A DNA stretch of 36,748 nt from JAPUIN01 sp041580375 (lineage in GTDB: Bacteria; Acidobacteriota; Polarisedimenticolia; Gp22-AA2). The DNA lies in contig JBFGDZ010000013.1 of assembly GCA_041580375.1 (NCBI GenBank), positions 1 through 36,748 of the forward strand. Direction: 5' to 3'. The notes under the pieces were generated by a model that saw only the letters and a program-made list of their open reading frames with translations, was not told where the DNA came from and searched no databases. The translations under genes were made by a program, and so were the position numbers. Numbering within the stretch: the first letter of the stretch is position 1; each line of letters opens with the position of its first letter. Below are positions 1 to 7,834 of this stretch, piece after piece.

Positions 1-1110
1 CGCGCCCGGCTGGAGGAGATCGGGGATGACCTCGCCGCCGCCCTCGTCGGACTCCGCCTCGCCCATCCCGCGGGGCGGCCGTTCTCGGCCTCGCTCTCGT
101 TCCGCGAGGAGCCGGAACAGGGACGCCCCGCCCGGCGCATCGACCTGGGAGTCGTCGAGACGGACGAAGGGGCGCTCGCGATCGAGCCTCGCCGGCAGCG
201 CGCGGCGCGGCCCCGCCGGCCGGACGCGGTGCGGCGACGCATCCCGGCCCGTGTCGTCTGGCGGACCCTCCGGCTCGGGTCTCCCGGCACGGGCGCCGCC
301 GTCTTCCCGCAGGCGGGCTCGCGCCTCCGGACTTCCGGGAGCGGCCGGGACGATGCCGGCTCGATCGGCGAAACGTCCTGGAGGCTCGTCCGCCGCGAGC
401 GCATCCCGGGCTCGTCGATTCTCATCGCTCCCGCCCTTCTCTCGAGCGCGCGCCGTCTCCGGGTCGGCGAGCCGGTGCGCGCGCTGGGCCCCCGCCTCGC
501 GCGGGCGCTCCGCATCGTCCGCGCCGCCTGGCCGGAGGCGCACCGTGAGATCGCGAGCCGGACCCGCATGATCGTGCCCGTGCGCGAACGGGGGCTCGTC
601 AGCTACTCGCTCGCCGCCCGGCCCGGGATCTCGTTCATCAACGTCCGGGGCAAGTCGCTTCTCGAACTGGCGGACGACCTCCTGCACGAGACGGCGCACC
701 ACCGTCTGCACGACATCGAGGAGGTCTCGCCCCTCCTGCGCCGCGGCGCCGCGGCCGGGGAGACGCAGGCCTTCGAATCCCCCTGGCGCGGAACACGGCG
801 CCCCCTGCGCGGCCTGCTGCACGGGACCTACACGTTTCTCGTCCGCGCCGAGCTCTTCCTCCGGATCCTGCAGATCGCGCGCGAGCGACCCGGGCTCGAG
901 GGGGGGCGCTTCCGGGGCGGCGGGGCGCGGTGGCTGCAAAGCGAGGCGATGCGGGAGATACGCGCCGTCGGCGGAGCGCTCGCCGATCTCGCGCGCGCCG
1001 CCCGATCGGGTCTCATGACGGGAGAGGGGCGGCGGCTCCTGCGCGCTCTCCGTCGCCGCCACGCCACCCTGCGCGCGCTCGCGGGACGGACGCGGTCGGG
1101 GCGCGCGTGA
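1..1110 (+). CDS. HExxH-motif protein, aKG-HExxH peptide beta-hydroxylase-like (5' truncated)
   Basis: The frame is open from base 1 to the TGA at 1108-1110, so the gene starts upstream of the window. About 369 residues are visible. The diagnostic segment is LHETAHHRLHD, with the HETAHH motif at 685-702, followed about 25 residues later by SPWRGTRRPLRGLLHGTYTF. An HExxH metal site followed by a W-R-x-x-x-R-P-L-x-G-L-x-x-G-x-Y-x-F block is the pattern I associate with the HEXXH-motif-domain family, which public family names link to Fe(II)/2-oxoglutarate peptide beta-hydroxylation in RiPP pathways. That function is family knowledge, not shown here. The N-terminal part is Arg-rich and unrecognised. 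No precursor peptide or other maturase is visible on this side of the gene; any partners would lie upstream. It converges on the CRTAC1 gene with an 18-nt gap. The alternative is an unrelated HExxH metalloprotein. Confidence 0.6.
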   Translation, partial: RARLEEIGDDLAAALVGLRLAHPAGRPFSASLSFREEPEQGRPARRIDLGVVETDEGALAIEPRRQRAARPRRPDAVRRRIPARVVWRTLRLGSPGTGAAVFPQAGSRLRTSGSGRDDAGSIGETSWRLVRRERIPGSSILIAPALLSSARRLRVGEPVRALGPRLARALRIVRAAWPEAHREIASRTRMIVPVRERGLVSYSLAARPGISFINVRGKSLLELADDLLHETAHHRLHDIEEVSPLLRRGAAAGETQAFESPWRGTRRPLRGLLHGTYTFLVRAELFLRILQIARERPGLEGGRFRGGGARWLQSEAMREIRAVGGALADLARAARSGLMTGEGRRLLRALRRRHATLRALAGRTRSGRA

Positions 1111-1128
1111 AGGGCGTGGCGCCCGATC

Positions 1129-2844
1129 TCAGGGGGCGGCCGGCCGCCCCTGCTCGAGGACGTGCAACCGGTTCGGTTCGAGCCCCTCGAATCGCTCCGT
1201 CGAGCCGTCGGGCCAGACGACCCGGGCCGCCACGGGCGCCGCTGCCGCGGCGCCGAGGCCGAAGGTCAGGACCCTCTCGCTCTGCGACGCGTAGGACGCG
1301 GCCGAGCGGACCGTGCGCACCGCCCTCAGCGCGCTGGCCTCGAGGGTGACGGCGGATCCGATGGCGTCCCGGTTGGACGCCGTGCCGGCGAGCCGCAGCC
1401 GGATCCAGCCGTGGGCGTTCCCGCCGTCGTTCCGGAGCAGCGCCGCGGGCCCGCCGTTCACGGTCAGGGCGATGTCGAGGTCGCCGTCGCCGTCGTAATC
1501 GGCGTACGCCGCCCCGCGCGCGACCCGGGGTTGCACCAGGTCGGCGCCCGCTCCGGCCGCGACGTCCTCGAAGCGGCCTCCCGGAAGCCCGCGGAACAGG
1601 TGCGGCGGCTGCGCGTACGTGACCGACGGCTGCACGCGCTCGATGTCGTTCTCGACGTGACCGTTCGCGACGAAGATGTCGAGCCGGCCGTCCAGATCGA
1701 AGTCGAAGAAGAAGCAGCCGAACGCGAGGGTGAGCAGGCTCGCGTGGCCGACGCCGGCGGGGGCCGCGTCGTCGATGAACAGCCCGCGCCCCTCGTTGTG
1801 GTACAGCGCCAGCATCTCGTTGGAGAAGTTCCCGATCACGAGGCTCTCGCGCCCGCTGCCGTCATAGTCGGCCGCGTCGATCCCCATCGCCCCGCGCGCC
1901 CGGCCCTCCTCGCTGAAGGCGATGCCGGCCGTCGTGCCGACCTCCTCGAACGTCCCGTCGCCCCGGTTCCGGTACAGGTAGTTCGGCTGCGTGTCGTTGG
2001 CGACCGCGAGATCCGGCCAGCCGTCCGCGTCATAGTCGAAGGCGACCACGCCCAAGGACTTGCCGGTCGGCTGATACACACCCGCCCGCTCCGTCGCGTC
2101 CTCGAACGTCCCGTCGCCCCGGTTCCGGTACAGGCGGCTCGGCGCCCCGCGGTACGACTCCGGCGTGCAGTACGACTTGGTCTCGCCGTCCAGGGTGCAG
2201 TAGATGTCCGTCTCGGGCGACCACTCCACGTAGTTGCAGACGAACAGGTCCAGATGACCGTCCCGGTCGTAATCGAGGAAGGTGGCGCTCGATCCGAACG
2301 CGGGATCGGACACGCCGGCGGCCCTCGTGACGTCCTCGAACGTGCCGTCCCCGCGATTGCGGAACAGCCGATCGGGTCCCAAGGCGTTGAGGAACAGGTC
2401 GGAGTCGCCGTCGTTGTCGTAATCGGCGGCGGCCGCCCCGATGGCATAGATCGTGACCGCCAGCCCGGCCGCCTCCGTGACGTCCTCGAACGTGCCGTCC
2501 CCGCGATTGCGGTAGAGGGCCTGGCGCGCCGTCCCGCCGTCGCGCCCGGGCCAGCGGGCGCCGTTCACGAAGAAGAGATCGGGCCGGTCGTCGCCGTCGT
2601 AGTCGAAGAAGACGACGCCCGAGCCCATCGTCTCCGGAAGGTACTTCCTGCCGAAGGCGCCGTTCTCGTGGACGAATCCGATGCCGGCCTCCCGGGTCAC
2701 CTCGGTGAAGACCACCGGGATCGGTGCCGCGTCCTCGATCGGCGCGGCCGGTGGGGTCTCCGCGCCGCGCCGGCATGCGGGCAGGACGGCCGCCCCGATC
2801 AGGACCGCCGCCGCGACGCGCGCCCGGGCGCCCACGGGCGTCAC
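1129..2844 (-). CDS. CRTAC1 family protein: FG-GAP/VCBS repeats plus ASPIC/UnbV domain, probable lipoprotein
   Basis: 571 residues from GTG at 2842-2844. The N-terminus has a hydrophobic stretch ending in AVLPAC, a plausible lipobox with Cys as the first mature residue. About seven calcium-binding-type FG-GAP/VCBS repeats follow (for example FFDYDGDDRPDLFFVNG, FLDYDRDGHLDLFVCNY, YADYDGDGDLDIALTVN), separated by YRNRGDGTFEDVT-type links. The C-terminal part, with VVWPDGSTERFEGLEPN, is the ASPIC/UnbV domain. The likely form is a beta-propeller on the outside of a membrane. Its GTG overlaps the TGA of the upstream cytochrome gene (GTGA, 2841-2844), so the two are almost certainly co-translated. 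The frame stays open 347 codons further upstream, but that part is a shadow of the cytochrome gene. The biochemical role of the family in bacteria is not established. Confidence 0.9.
   Translation of the reverse strand: MTPVGARARVAAAVLIGAAVLPACRRGAETPPAAPIEDAAPIPVVFTEVTREAGIGFVHENGAFGRKYLPETMGSGVVFFDYDGDDRPDLFFVNGARWPGRDGGTARQALYRNRGDGTFEDVTEAAGLAVTIYAIGAAAADYDNDGDSDLFLNALGPDRLFRNRGDGTFEDVTRAAGVSDPAFGSSATFLDYDRDGHLDLFVCNYVEWSPETDIYCTLDGETKSYCTPESYRGAPSRLYRNRGDGTFEDATERAGVYQPTGKSLGVVAFDYDADGWPDLAVANDTQPNYLYRNRGDGTFEEVGTTAGIAFSEEGRARGAMGIDAADYDGSGRESLVIGNFSNEMLALYHNEGRGLFIDDAAPAGVGHASLLTLAFGCFFFDFDLDGRLDIFVANGHVENDIERVQPSVTYAQPPHLFRGLPGGRFEDVAAGAGADLVQPRVARGAAYADYDGDGDLDIALTVNGGPAALLRNDGGNAHGWIRLRLAGTASNRDAIGSAVTLEASALRAVRTVRSAASYASQSERVLTFGLGAAAAAPVAARVVWPDGSTERFEGLEPNRLHVLEQGRPAAP
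1133..1150. repeat. Perfect 18-bp GC palindrome at the 3' end of the CRTAC1 gene
   Basis: GGGGCGGCC is followed directly by its reverse complement GGCCGCCCC. It lies in the last codons of the minus-strand CRTAC1 gene, 22 nt past the stop of the convergent HExxH gene. It could fold in both transcripts and stabilise or end them, but there is no T run on either side, so I do not call a terminator. Confidence 0.45.
1941..2517 (-). repeat. Four near-identical ~38-bp DNA repeats inside the CRTAC1 gene
   Basis: Units near 1941-1978, 2096-2134, 2331-2367 and 2481-2517 share the core CCTCGAACGT (plus strand). They encode the recurring YRNRGDGTFEDVT link between beta-propeller blades. The first two are almost identical to each other at the DNA level, as are the last two, which suggests recent duplication or gene conversion of blades. 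Confidence 0.7.
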
Positions 2845-5744
2845 CGCCCCCCTCCCGCCCGCGGCGCGGCGGCGCCGGTGGATCGCGCCGCGCGATCCTC
2901 CTGCGCGTGACGGTTCCGGTGCTCGTGGATCGGCTGGCGCTCCAGGTTGTCCTCCGGGTGCAGACGCCGGTAGGGACCCGTGATCGCCTGGGACGACTCG
3001 TCCGCCTTGAAGCGCAGGTAGAGCGTCTCGTGCGCGCGCTCGCGCTCCTCGTTGCCGAGAGCGCGATGGCAGAGCATCAGATTGTAGTGGGCCGTCAGGT
3101 CCTCGGGATCGACGCGAAGCGTCTTCCCGAACTCTGCGATCGCCTCCTCGTGGCGCCGCTCGAGGAACAGGATGCGGCCGATCTGGTTGCGCACGACGCG
3201 GTCGCGCGGATAGCGCTCCGCCGCCGCCCGCAGGTGCTCGAGGGCGTCCCCGTAGCGACCCCGGGCCTTCAGCGCCAGGGCCAGAAAGTAGTGCGCGCTC
3301 GCCAGGTCCGGGTCGATCGTGAGGGCGCGCTCGAGGAGCGGCATGGCGGCGTCGTGGTTCCCCTCCAGGATGAGCACCCGTCCGGCGTTGACGAATCCGT
3401 CGGCGTAGGCCGGATCGAGATCCATGACGCGCGCGAACGCGCGGCTCGCACCCGTCAGATCCCCCTGCAGGAGCAGGCCGATCCCGTAATCGTTGAAGCG
3501 CTCGCGGTCGAACGCCTCGGGCCCGGGCGCCGCCGGCGCCGTCCCCTCCCGGTCGGCGAGGGGCAGGGTCAGCCGGTCCTCGGCCACGACGATGATCGGC
3601 AGATCCGGGATCGCCTTGATCGCGCCCGACACGCCGGAGGTATCGCCCGTGAAGACGAACGGCCCGTCGTCGAAGTGGGGGGAGACCTCGTACCCGGTCA
3701 CGTCCGGATCCCGGACGCCCGCGAATGAGAACTGCGTATTCCACCAGGAGAACTTGCGGTAGTTCATGCGCGCCGTGAACGTGACAGGACCGCGCGCGTC
3801 CGCGGGGATCTCGACGCGGAAGCGGGCGACGTCGGCCGCGCCCGGCGGGATGAGGCGCGCGTACACGAGGGCCCGCGCCGCCCACGCGTTGCGCTTGTTG
3901 ATCCGGTTGCCGCGCCCGTCGACGAGGAGCGATCCGTAACGGTGCGCCCCCGCCTCCACCGGGCCGCGCCCGCCGTCCTCGACGAAACCGCTCCAGTACA
4001 GGACGCGTCCCGCGGCGTCCTCCACCTTCAGCTCCAGCCAGACGTCGAACGCGTCCACGGTGCCGCCCGGGAAAAAGTGCCCGATGCGGCGGGTGCGCGC
4101 CACGACGTCGAATCGATACGAGCCGCCGGGCCGCAGAAACGGCCCGACGCGATCGAGCGGCGCCACGATCGACTCCTCCCGTCCCGGCCGCGCGCCGGCG
4201 GCTTTGCGGAGCGGTACGGCCATCTCGTCGATGTCGGGGAAGACGGACGCGGGCCTGGGCGTCGCGTCGTCCGCGCCGCCCGTCCGCCCGCCGCCCGTCG
4301 TCTCCCCGCCGCCGGCGGCCCCGGGCGCCTCCGTGGAGCGGCCGCCCGCCGACGCGGCGAACAGATCGACCGAAAGGATCCCGGCCTTCAGGAACTCGGT
4401 CGTCGCCTTCATCTGCTCCTCGTCCCGGTTGGCGAACGGAACGGCGGTGTTGGCCGCCGGGAACCGGTGCGAGTGGACGTACCCTCCGATGTTCCCCCGA
4501 TCGTTCGAACGCACCAGCGGCATGTGGCAGTCGGAGCAGTCCTGGGGTTTCTCCGGGTAGTAGAACGACCGCGCGCCCTGGCCCGACACGCCGCTACCCT
4601 GCCAGGCGTCGTACTCGTTGAAGCCCCGCAGCCATCGGTAGTGGTTCACCGGCTCGTCCAGGTGGACCTTGTGGCAGGCGGAGCAGAACTCGGCCCGCGA
4701 CTGCCGGTGGAACGGCTTCAGCATCGTGGCCCTGTGCGGACCCGGGTCCAGCCGCACCATGTAGTCGTGCAGGACGTGCAGCGCTTTGCTGCCGCTCGCC
4801 ACGAGCCGATGCATGGCCGGATACTCCAGCACGTAGCCGCCCTGGCCCATGGTGTCGTTCACGTGCACGATCGAATGGCAGACGAGACAGCCGATGCCCG
4901 CCTGCGCCTCCGGCGTGTCGATCTGCTCCCGGATCGGGACGTCCATCCGCCCCGTGAGCAGGATCGCCTGATCGTGGCATCCGCCGCACCACTTCGACGG
5001 CGTCGTGCCGACCACCTCCTGCATGTACTCGATCGACTTCCGGTACCACTGATTGTTGAAGGAGGAGAAGTGGTGCATGGACGATTCCCACTGCGACGTG
5101 ATGTCGGGGTGGCAGCCCCTGTTGCCGCACGCCTTCGACTCGAGGAAGAAATCGGAGGGGATGAGCCGGTCCCCGACCGTGCGGACCGACGACGGGAAGA
5201 AGAGGCTGCCGCGCCCGCCGCCCTCCTCGTACGGCGTGAGGGGGGGAAGGGACGCATTCTCGATCGCCGCGACGTGAGGGGGCGCGAAAAGGCGGTACCC
5301 GCGCACGCCGAGCGGCACGGCCAGCGCCAGGGCCAGCACGATCGCAGCGCGGCGCGCCTTCCGCGCCTGTCCGCTTGCCACGTACCAGGCGGCGGCGCCG
5401 GCGAGCGCCGCCACCGACGCGCCGACGTGGAGGAGCAGGATCGGCCTGTACGGCGTGGAAGTCCCGGTCACGGTCAGGACGAGCGCCGAAGCGATCGCGA
5501 GCCCCCCCGCCGCGGCCGTCGCCGCGAGGAGGGCGCGCGCGCGGCCCCCGGACGGACCGGCCGCCCGCCAGCGCCGGCGCAGCTCGGGCCATCCCCGCGC
5601 GAGGACGGCCAGCGCCAGGACGAGGCCCGCCGCGACGTGGGCGACCACCTGGACGTGGTAGAAGATCGTCGCCGAGTCGAACGCGGCCAGATAGGCGGCG
5701 TTGGCGATCTCGAACAGCAGGACCAGACGGAGCAGCGACATCAT
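2841..5744 (-). CDS. Membrane-anchored pentaheme c-type cytochrome with C-terminal TPR repeats
   Basis: 967 residues. The first ~150 hold about four or five hydrophobic segments (roughly 5-20, 28-50, 70-92, 102-123, 132-150) with several His residues. A cytochrome c554/multiheme-like domain then carries four CxxCH sites (C253, C286, C354, C403) and one wider CX4CH site at C206 (CGNRGCH), so five covalent hemes are likely. A beta-rich region follows. The C-terminal third (about 735-930) is a run of tetratricopeptide repeats. The sensible reading is an extracytoplasmic electron carrier held in the membrane, with TPRs for partner binding. The start is the first of two adjacent ATGs (5742-5744); a good Shine-Dalgarno is not obvious. 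The stop overlaps the CRTAC1 start. The electron donor and acceptor cannot be told from sequence. Confidence 0.88.
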   Translation of the reverse strand: MMSLLRLVLLFEIANAAYLAAFDSATIFYHVQVVAHVAAGLVLALAVLARGWPELRRRWRAAGPSGGRARALLAATAAAGGLAIASALVLTVTGTSTPYRPILLLHVGASVAALAGAAAWYVASGQARKARRAAIVLALALAVPLGVRGYRLFAPPHVAAIENASLPPLTPYEEGGGRGSLFFPSSVRTVGDRLIPSDFFLESKACGNRGCHPDITSQWESSMHHFSSFNNQWYRKSIEYMQEVVGTTPSKWCGGCHDQAILLTGRMDVPIREQIDTPEAQAGIGCLVCHSIVHVNDTMGQGGYVLEYPAMHRLVASGSKALHVLHDYMVRLDPGPHRATMLKPFHRQSRAEFCSACHKVHLDEPVNHYRWLRGFNEYDAWQGSGVSGQGARSFYYPEKPQDCSDCHMPLVRSNDRGNIGGYVHSHRFPAANTAVPFANRDEEQMKATTEFLKAGILSVDLFAASAGGRSTEAPGAAGGGETTGGGRTGGADDATPRPASVFPDIDEMAVPLRKAAGARPGREESIVAPLDRVGPFLRPGGSYRFDVVARTRRIGHFFPGGTVDAFDVWLELKVEDAAGRVLYWSGFVEDGGRGPVEAGAHRYGSLLVDGRGNRINKRNAWAARALVYARLIPPGAADVARFRVEIPADARGPVTFTARMNYRKFSWWNTQFSFAGVRDPDVTGYEVSPHFDDGPFVFTGDTSGVSGAIKAIPDLPIIVVAEDRLTLPLADREGTAPAAPGPEAFDRERFNDYGIGLLLQGDLTGASRAFARVMDLDPAYADGFVNAGRVLILEGNHDAAMPLLERALTIDPDLASAHYFLALALKARGRYGDALEHLRAAAERYPRDRVVRNQIGRILFLERRHEEAIAEFGKTLRVDPEDLTAHYNLMLCHRALGNEERERAHETLYLRFKADESSQAITGPYRRLHPEDNLERQPIHEHRNRHAQEDRAARSTGAAAPRAGGGR

Positions 5745-5814
5745 CGCGTCAGAGCCGAATCGAACGATCGCGAGGCATCGGCGCGGCGCGGCTCACCGCG
5801 CGGCGACCCCGCGG

Positions 5815-5846
5815 CCAAGAAAAAGGGGCCGCGTCACCGCGGCCCC
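5815..5846 (-). terminator. Intrinsic terminator of the small exported-protein gene
   Basis: Read on the minus strand, GGGGCCGCG, the loop GTGA and CGCGGCCCC form a perfect 9-bp stem, followed at once by TTTTTCTT. It lies about 30 nt past the stop of the gene at 5877-6254. This is the clearest rho-independent terminator in the window, and it separates that gene from the cytochrome operon. Confidence 0.9.
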
Positions 5847-5876
5847 CGATTCCGAATCCCCTATGCCTCGAGGCGC

Positions 5877-6254
5877 TCAGGCCTTCTTGGCCTTTTCGAT
5901 CGACTGAACCAGGATCGTCTTCGTGGACTCGTCGAGCAGGCCGGTCACGGTCACCTTCGCGCCCAGCTTCGACTCGGGCGAGTCGACCTTCTCGAGCGTG
6001 TACAGCGTCTGATCGACCAGCAGCTGCACCTTGGCGCCGTTCTTCATGCACTTGATCGCGCAGGCCTTGCCGCTGGCGTGGGCGTTCTTCGCGCCGCAGT
6101 ACGAGTCGGTCAGATATCCGGTCAGAACGACTTCCTTCCCCTCGGTCACCGTGCTGGCCGCCTGCACGTCCGCGGCCTTGTCCTTGTCACAGGCGAACGC
6201 CCAGGCGCCGCCCGCGAGGGCGAACACGGCTACCATCACGACAAGTCTCTTCAT
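5877..6254 (-). CDS. Small exported protein, DUF5818-like OB-fold candidate
   Basis: 125 residues beginning MKRLVVMVAVFALAGG, a signal peptide with likely cleavage near AWA-FA. The mature part has GYLTDSYCGAKNAHASGKAC and CAIKCMKNGAKVQLL, then a strand-rich end (KVTVTGLLDE). This resembles a small secreted family I know from Acidobacteriota as DUF5818-like, with paired Cys and a predicted OB-type barrel; its function is unknown. ATG at 6252-6254 is chosen because GGGGGAG lies just upstream and because the promoter at 6292-6320 starts the transcript near 6285. That excludes the longer open frame that begins at 6320. Confidence 0.72.
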   Translation of the reverse strand: MKRLVVMVAVFALAGGAWAFACDKDKAADVQAASTVTEGKEVVLTGYLTDSYCGAKNAHASGKACAIKCMKNGAKVQLLVDQTLYTLEKVDSPESKLGAKVTVTGLLDESTKTILVQSIEKAKKA

Positions 6255-6291
6255 CGAGGCTCCCCCTTCGAAGTATTCATCGGTGGCGGTT

Positions 6292-6320
6292 ATTGTAGAG
6301 GCGGAGGCTCCCGGAGTCAA
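6292..6320 (-). promoter_or_regulatory. Sigma-70-type promoter of the small exported-protein gene
   Basis: Minus strand: TTGACT (6315-6320), 17-nt spacer, TACAAT (6292-6297). Predicted start near 6285, leader about 30 nt with a GGGGGAG ribosome site. Confidence 0.75.
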
Positions 6321-6349
6321 ACCCCGCCCGGCACGGGCCGCAACCGCCC

Positions 6350-6355
6350 TATACT
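6350..6355 (+). promoter_or_regulatory. TATACT -10 box placed for a leaderless cca transcript
   Basis: TATACT ends 6 nt before the ATG at 6362. No -35 element or Shine-Dalgarno is visible. Transcription would begin at or next to the start codon. Confidence 0.5.
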
Positions 6356-6361
6356 GTGTCT

Positions 6362-7834
6362 ATGGGACGATCCGACCTGACGATCTCCGGCGCGCCGGCG
6401 CCCCCGGCGCTGCTCGACATGGCTCGTGGCATCCGCGCCGCGGGAGGGCGGGCCTTCGTCGTCGGCGGCTGGGTGCGGGATCTCGTCCGGGCCCGCATCG
6501 AGGATCCCGCGGCGGCCCCGCCGCCGGTCCGCGAGTTCGACCTGGAGGTCTACGGCGTCGAGCCCGGAGACCTGCGGCGCGTGCTGGAGAGCTTCGGGCG
6601 GGTCAACCTGGTCGGAGAGTCGTTCGCCGTCTACAAGGTCACGCCCCCGGGGGCTGCGGAGGGGAACGCTCCGGTCGTCGACGTCAGCCTGCCCCGACGC
6701 GACACGAAGATCGGCCGCGGCCACCGCGGCTTCGAGGTGAGCGGCGACCCGCATCTATCCCATGAGGAGGCGACGAGGCGGCGCGACTTCACCGTCAACG
6801 CGATGATGCACGACCCGCTCGACGGGACGATCGTCGATCCGTGGGGCGGACGGGACGATCTCCGCGCGCGCCTCCTCAAAGCGGTCGATCGCCGGACCTT
6901 CGTCGAGGACAGCCTCAGGGTGCTGCGGGCGGTGCAGCTCGCGGCCCGGCTCGAGTTCGACATCGACCCGGAGACCGTCCGCCTCTGCCGCACCGTCGAT
7001 CTCACCGACCTGCCGGCGGAGCGCGTCTGGGGAGAGATGGAGAAGCTCCTGCTGCTGGCGCGCCGGCCTTCGATCGGCTTCGACTGGGCCGCGAGGCTCG
7101 GCGTCGTCGACCAGATCTTCCCCGAGCTCAAGTCGCTCATGGGGTGCCCGCAGGAGCCGGAGTGGCATCCCGAGGGGGACGTCTGGGTGCACACGCTCCT
7201 GGCGATCGACCGCGCCCGGGAGGAGAGCGGGGACCTGCCACGCGAGAAGCGGCTCGCGGTGATGCTGGCGGTGCTCTGTCACGACTTCGGCAAGCCGACC
7301 ACCACCGCCGTGGTCGACGGCCGCATCCGCAGCCTGGAGCACGAGGAGGCCGGCATCGAGCCGACCGAGTCGTTTCTGGATCGGCTCAAGATCCGGACGC
7401 TCAATGGTTATCCGCTGCGGGAGCAGGTGATCCAGCTTGTCGCCCGCCATCTCACGCCGAGCCACTGGTACAAGAACCGCGACAAAGTCGGGGACGGCGC
7501 GGTGCGCCGGCTGGCCGGCAGGCTGGAGCCGGAGCTCCTGTACCGCGTGTCGCGCGCCGACTGCCTGGGGCGGACGGGCGACTTCGACACGGACGCGCAG
7601 GAGTGGTTCATCGAGCGGGTGCGCGGGCTGGGCGTCGAGGAGAGGCCGCCCGATCCGATTCTCATGGGCCGGCACCTGCTGGAGATGGGGCTCCGGCCCG
7701 GGCCGATCATCGGCCGGATCACGAAAGCGGTCTACGAGATGCAGCTCGACGGCCGGGTGACCGACCTGGACGAGGCGCGCCGCGAGGCCCGCCGGCTCCT
7801 GGCGGAGGAAGGCGGGTGCCCGCCGCGCGATTGA
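6362..7834 (+). CDS. cca: CCA tRNA nucleotidyltransferase with HD domain
   Basis: 490 residues. The class II nucleotidyltransferase core shows AFVVGGWVRD (about 31-40), the metal-binding strand REFDLEVYG (E58, D60; the first carboxylate is Glu rather than the more usual Asp) and RRRDFTVNAMMHDPLDG with the downstream VDPWGGRDDL. The C-terminal half has an HD phosphohydrolase signature, CHDFGKP (H307, D308). The family adds or repairs the 3' CCA of tRNA in the cytoplasm; the HD domain can remove 2',3'-cyclic phosphate or 2'-phosphate. ATG 6362 is preferred over GTG 6356 because a TATACT box lies just upstream. The last 116 nt overlap the end of the convergent aminotransferase gene. Confidence 0.9.
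   Translation: MGRSDLTISGAPAPPALLDMARGIRAAGGRAFVVGGWVRDLVRARIEDPAAAPPPVREFDLEVYGVEPGDLRRVLESFGRVNLVGESFAVYKVTPPGAAEGNAPVVDVSLPRRDTKIGRGHRGFEVSGDPHLSHEEATRRRDFTVNAMMHDPLDGTIVDPWGGRDDLRARLLKAVDRRTFVEDSLRVLRAVQLAARLEFDIDPETVRLCRTVDLTDLPAERVWGEMEKLLLLARRPSIGFDWAARLGVVDQIFPELKSLMGCPQEPEWHPEGDVWVHTLLAIDRAREESGDLPREKRLAVMLAVLCHDFGKPTTTAVVDGRIRSLEHEEAGIEPTESFLDRLKIRTLNGYPLREQVIQLVARHLTPSHWYKNRDKVGDGAVRRLAGRLEPELLYRVSRADCLGRTGDFDTDAQEWFIERVRGLGVEERPPDPILMGRHLLEMGLRPGPIIGRITKAVYEMQLDGRVTDLDEARREARRLLAEEGGCPPRD

Noticed and set aside
1111..1150. Terminator between the first two genes
   Set aside because: The palindrome is strong but lies in coding sequence and lacks a T run on either strand.
2845..3885. 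N-terminal extension that would fuse about 347 residues to the CRTAC1 protein
   Set aside because: It is a shadow of the cytochrome/TPR gene in another frame; a GTGA overlap gives the true start, followed directly by a lipoprotein signal.
3942..6380. Long open frame on the plus strand opposite the cytochrome gene
   Set aside because: Composition is typical of antisense frames in high-GC DNA, with no recognisable domain, while the minus strand encodes heme motifs and TPRs.
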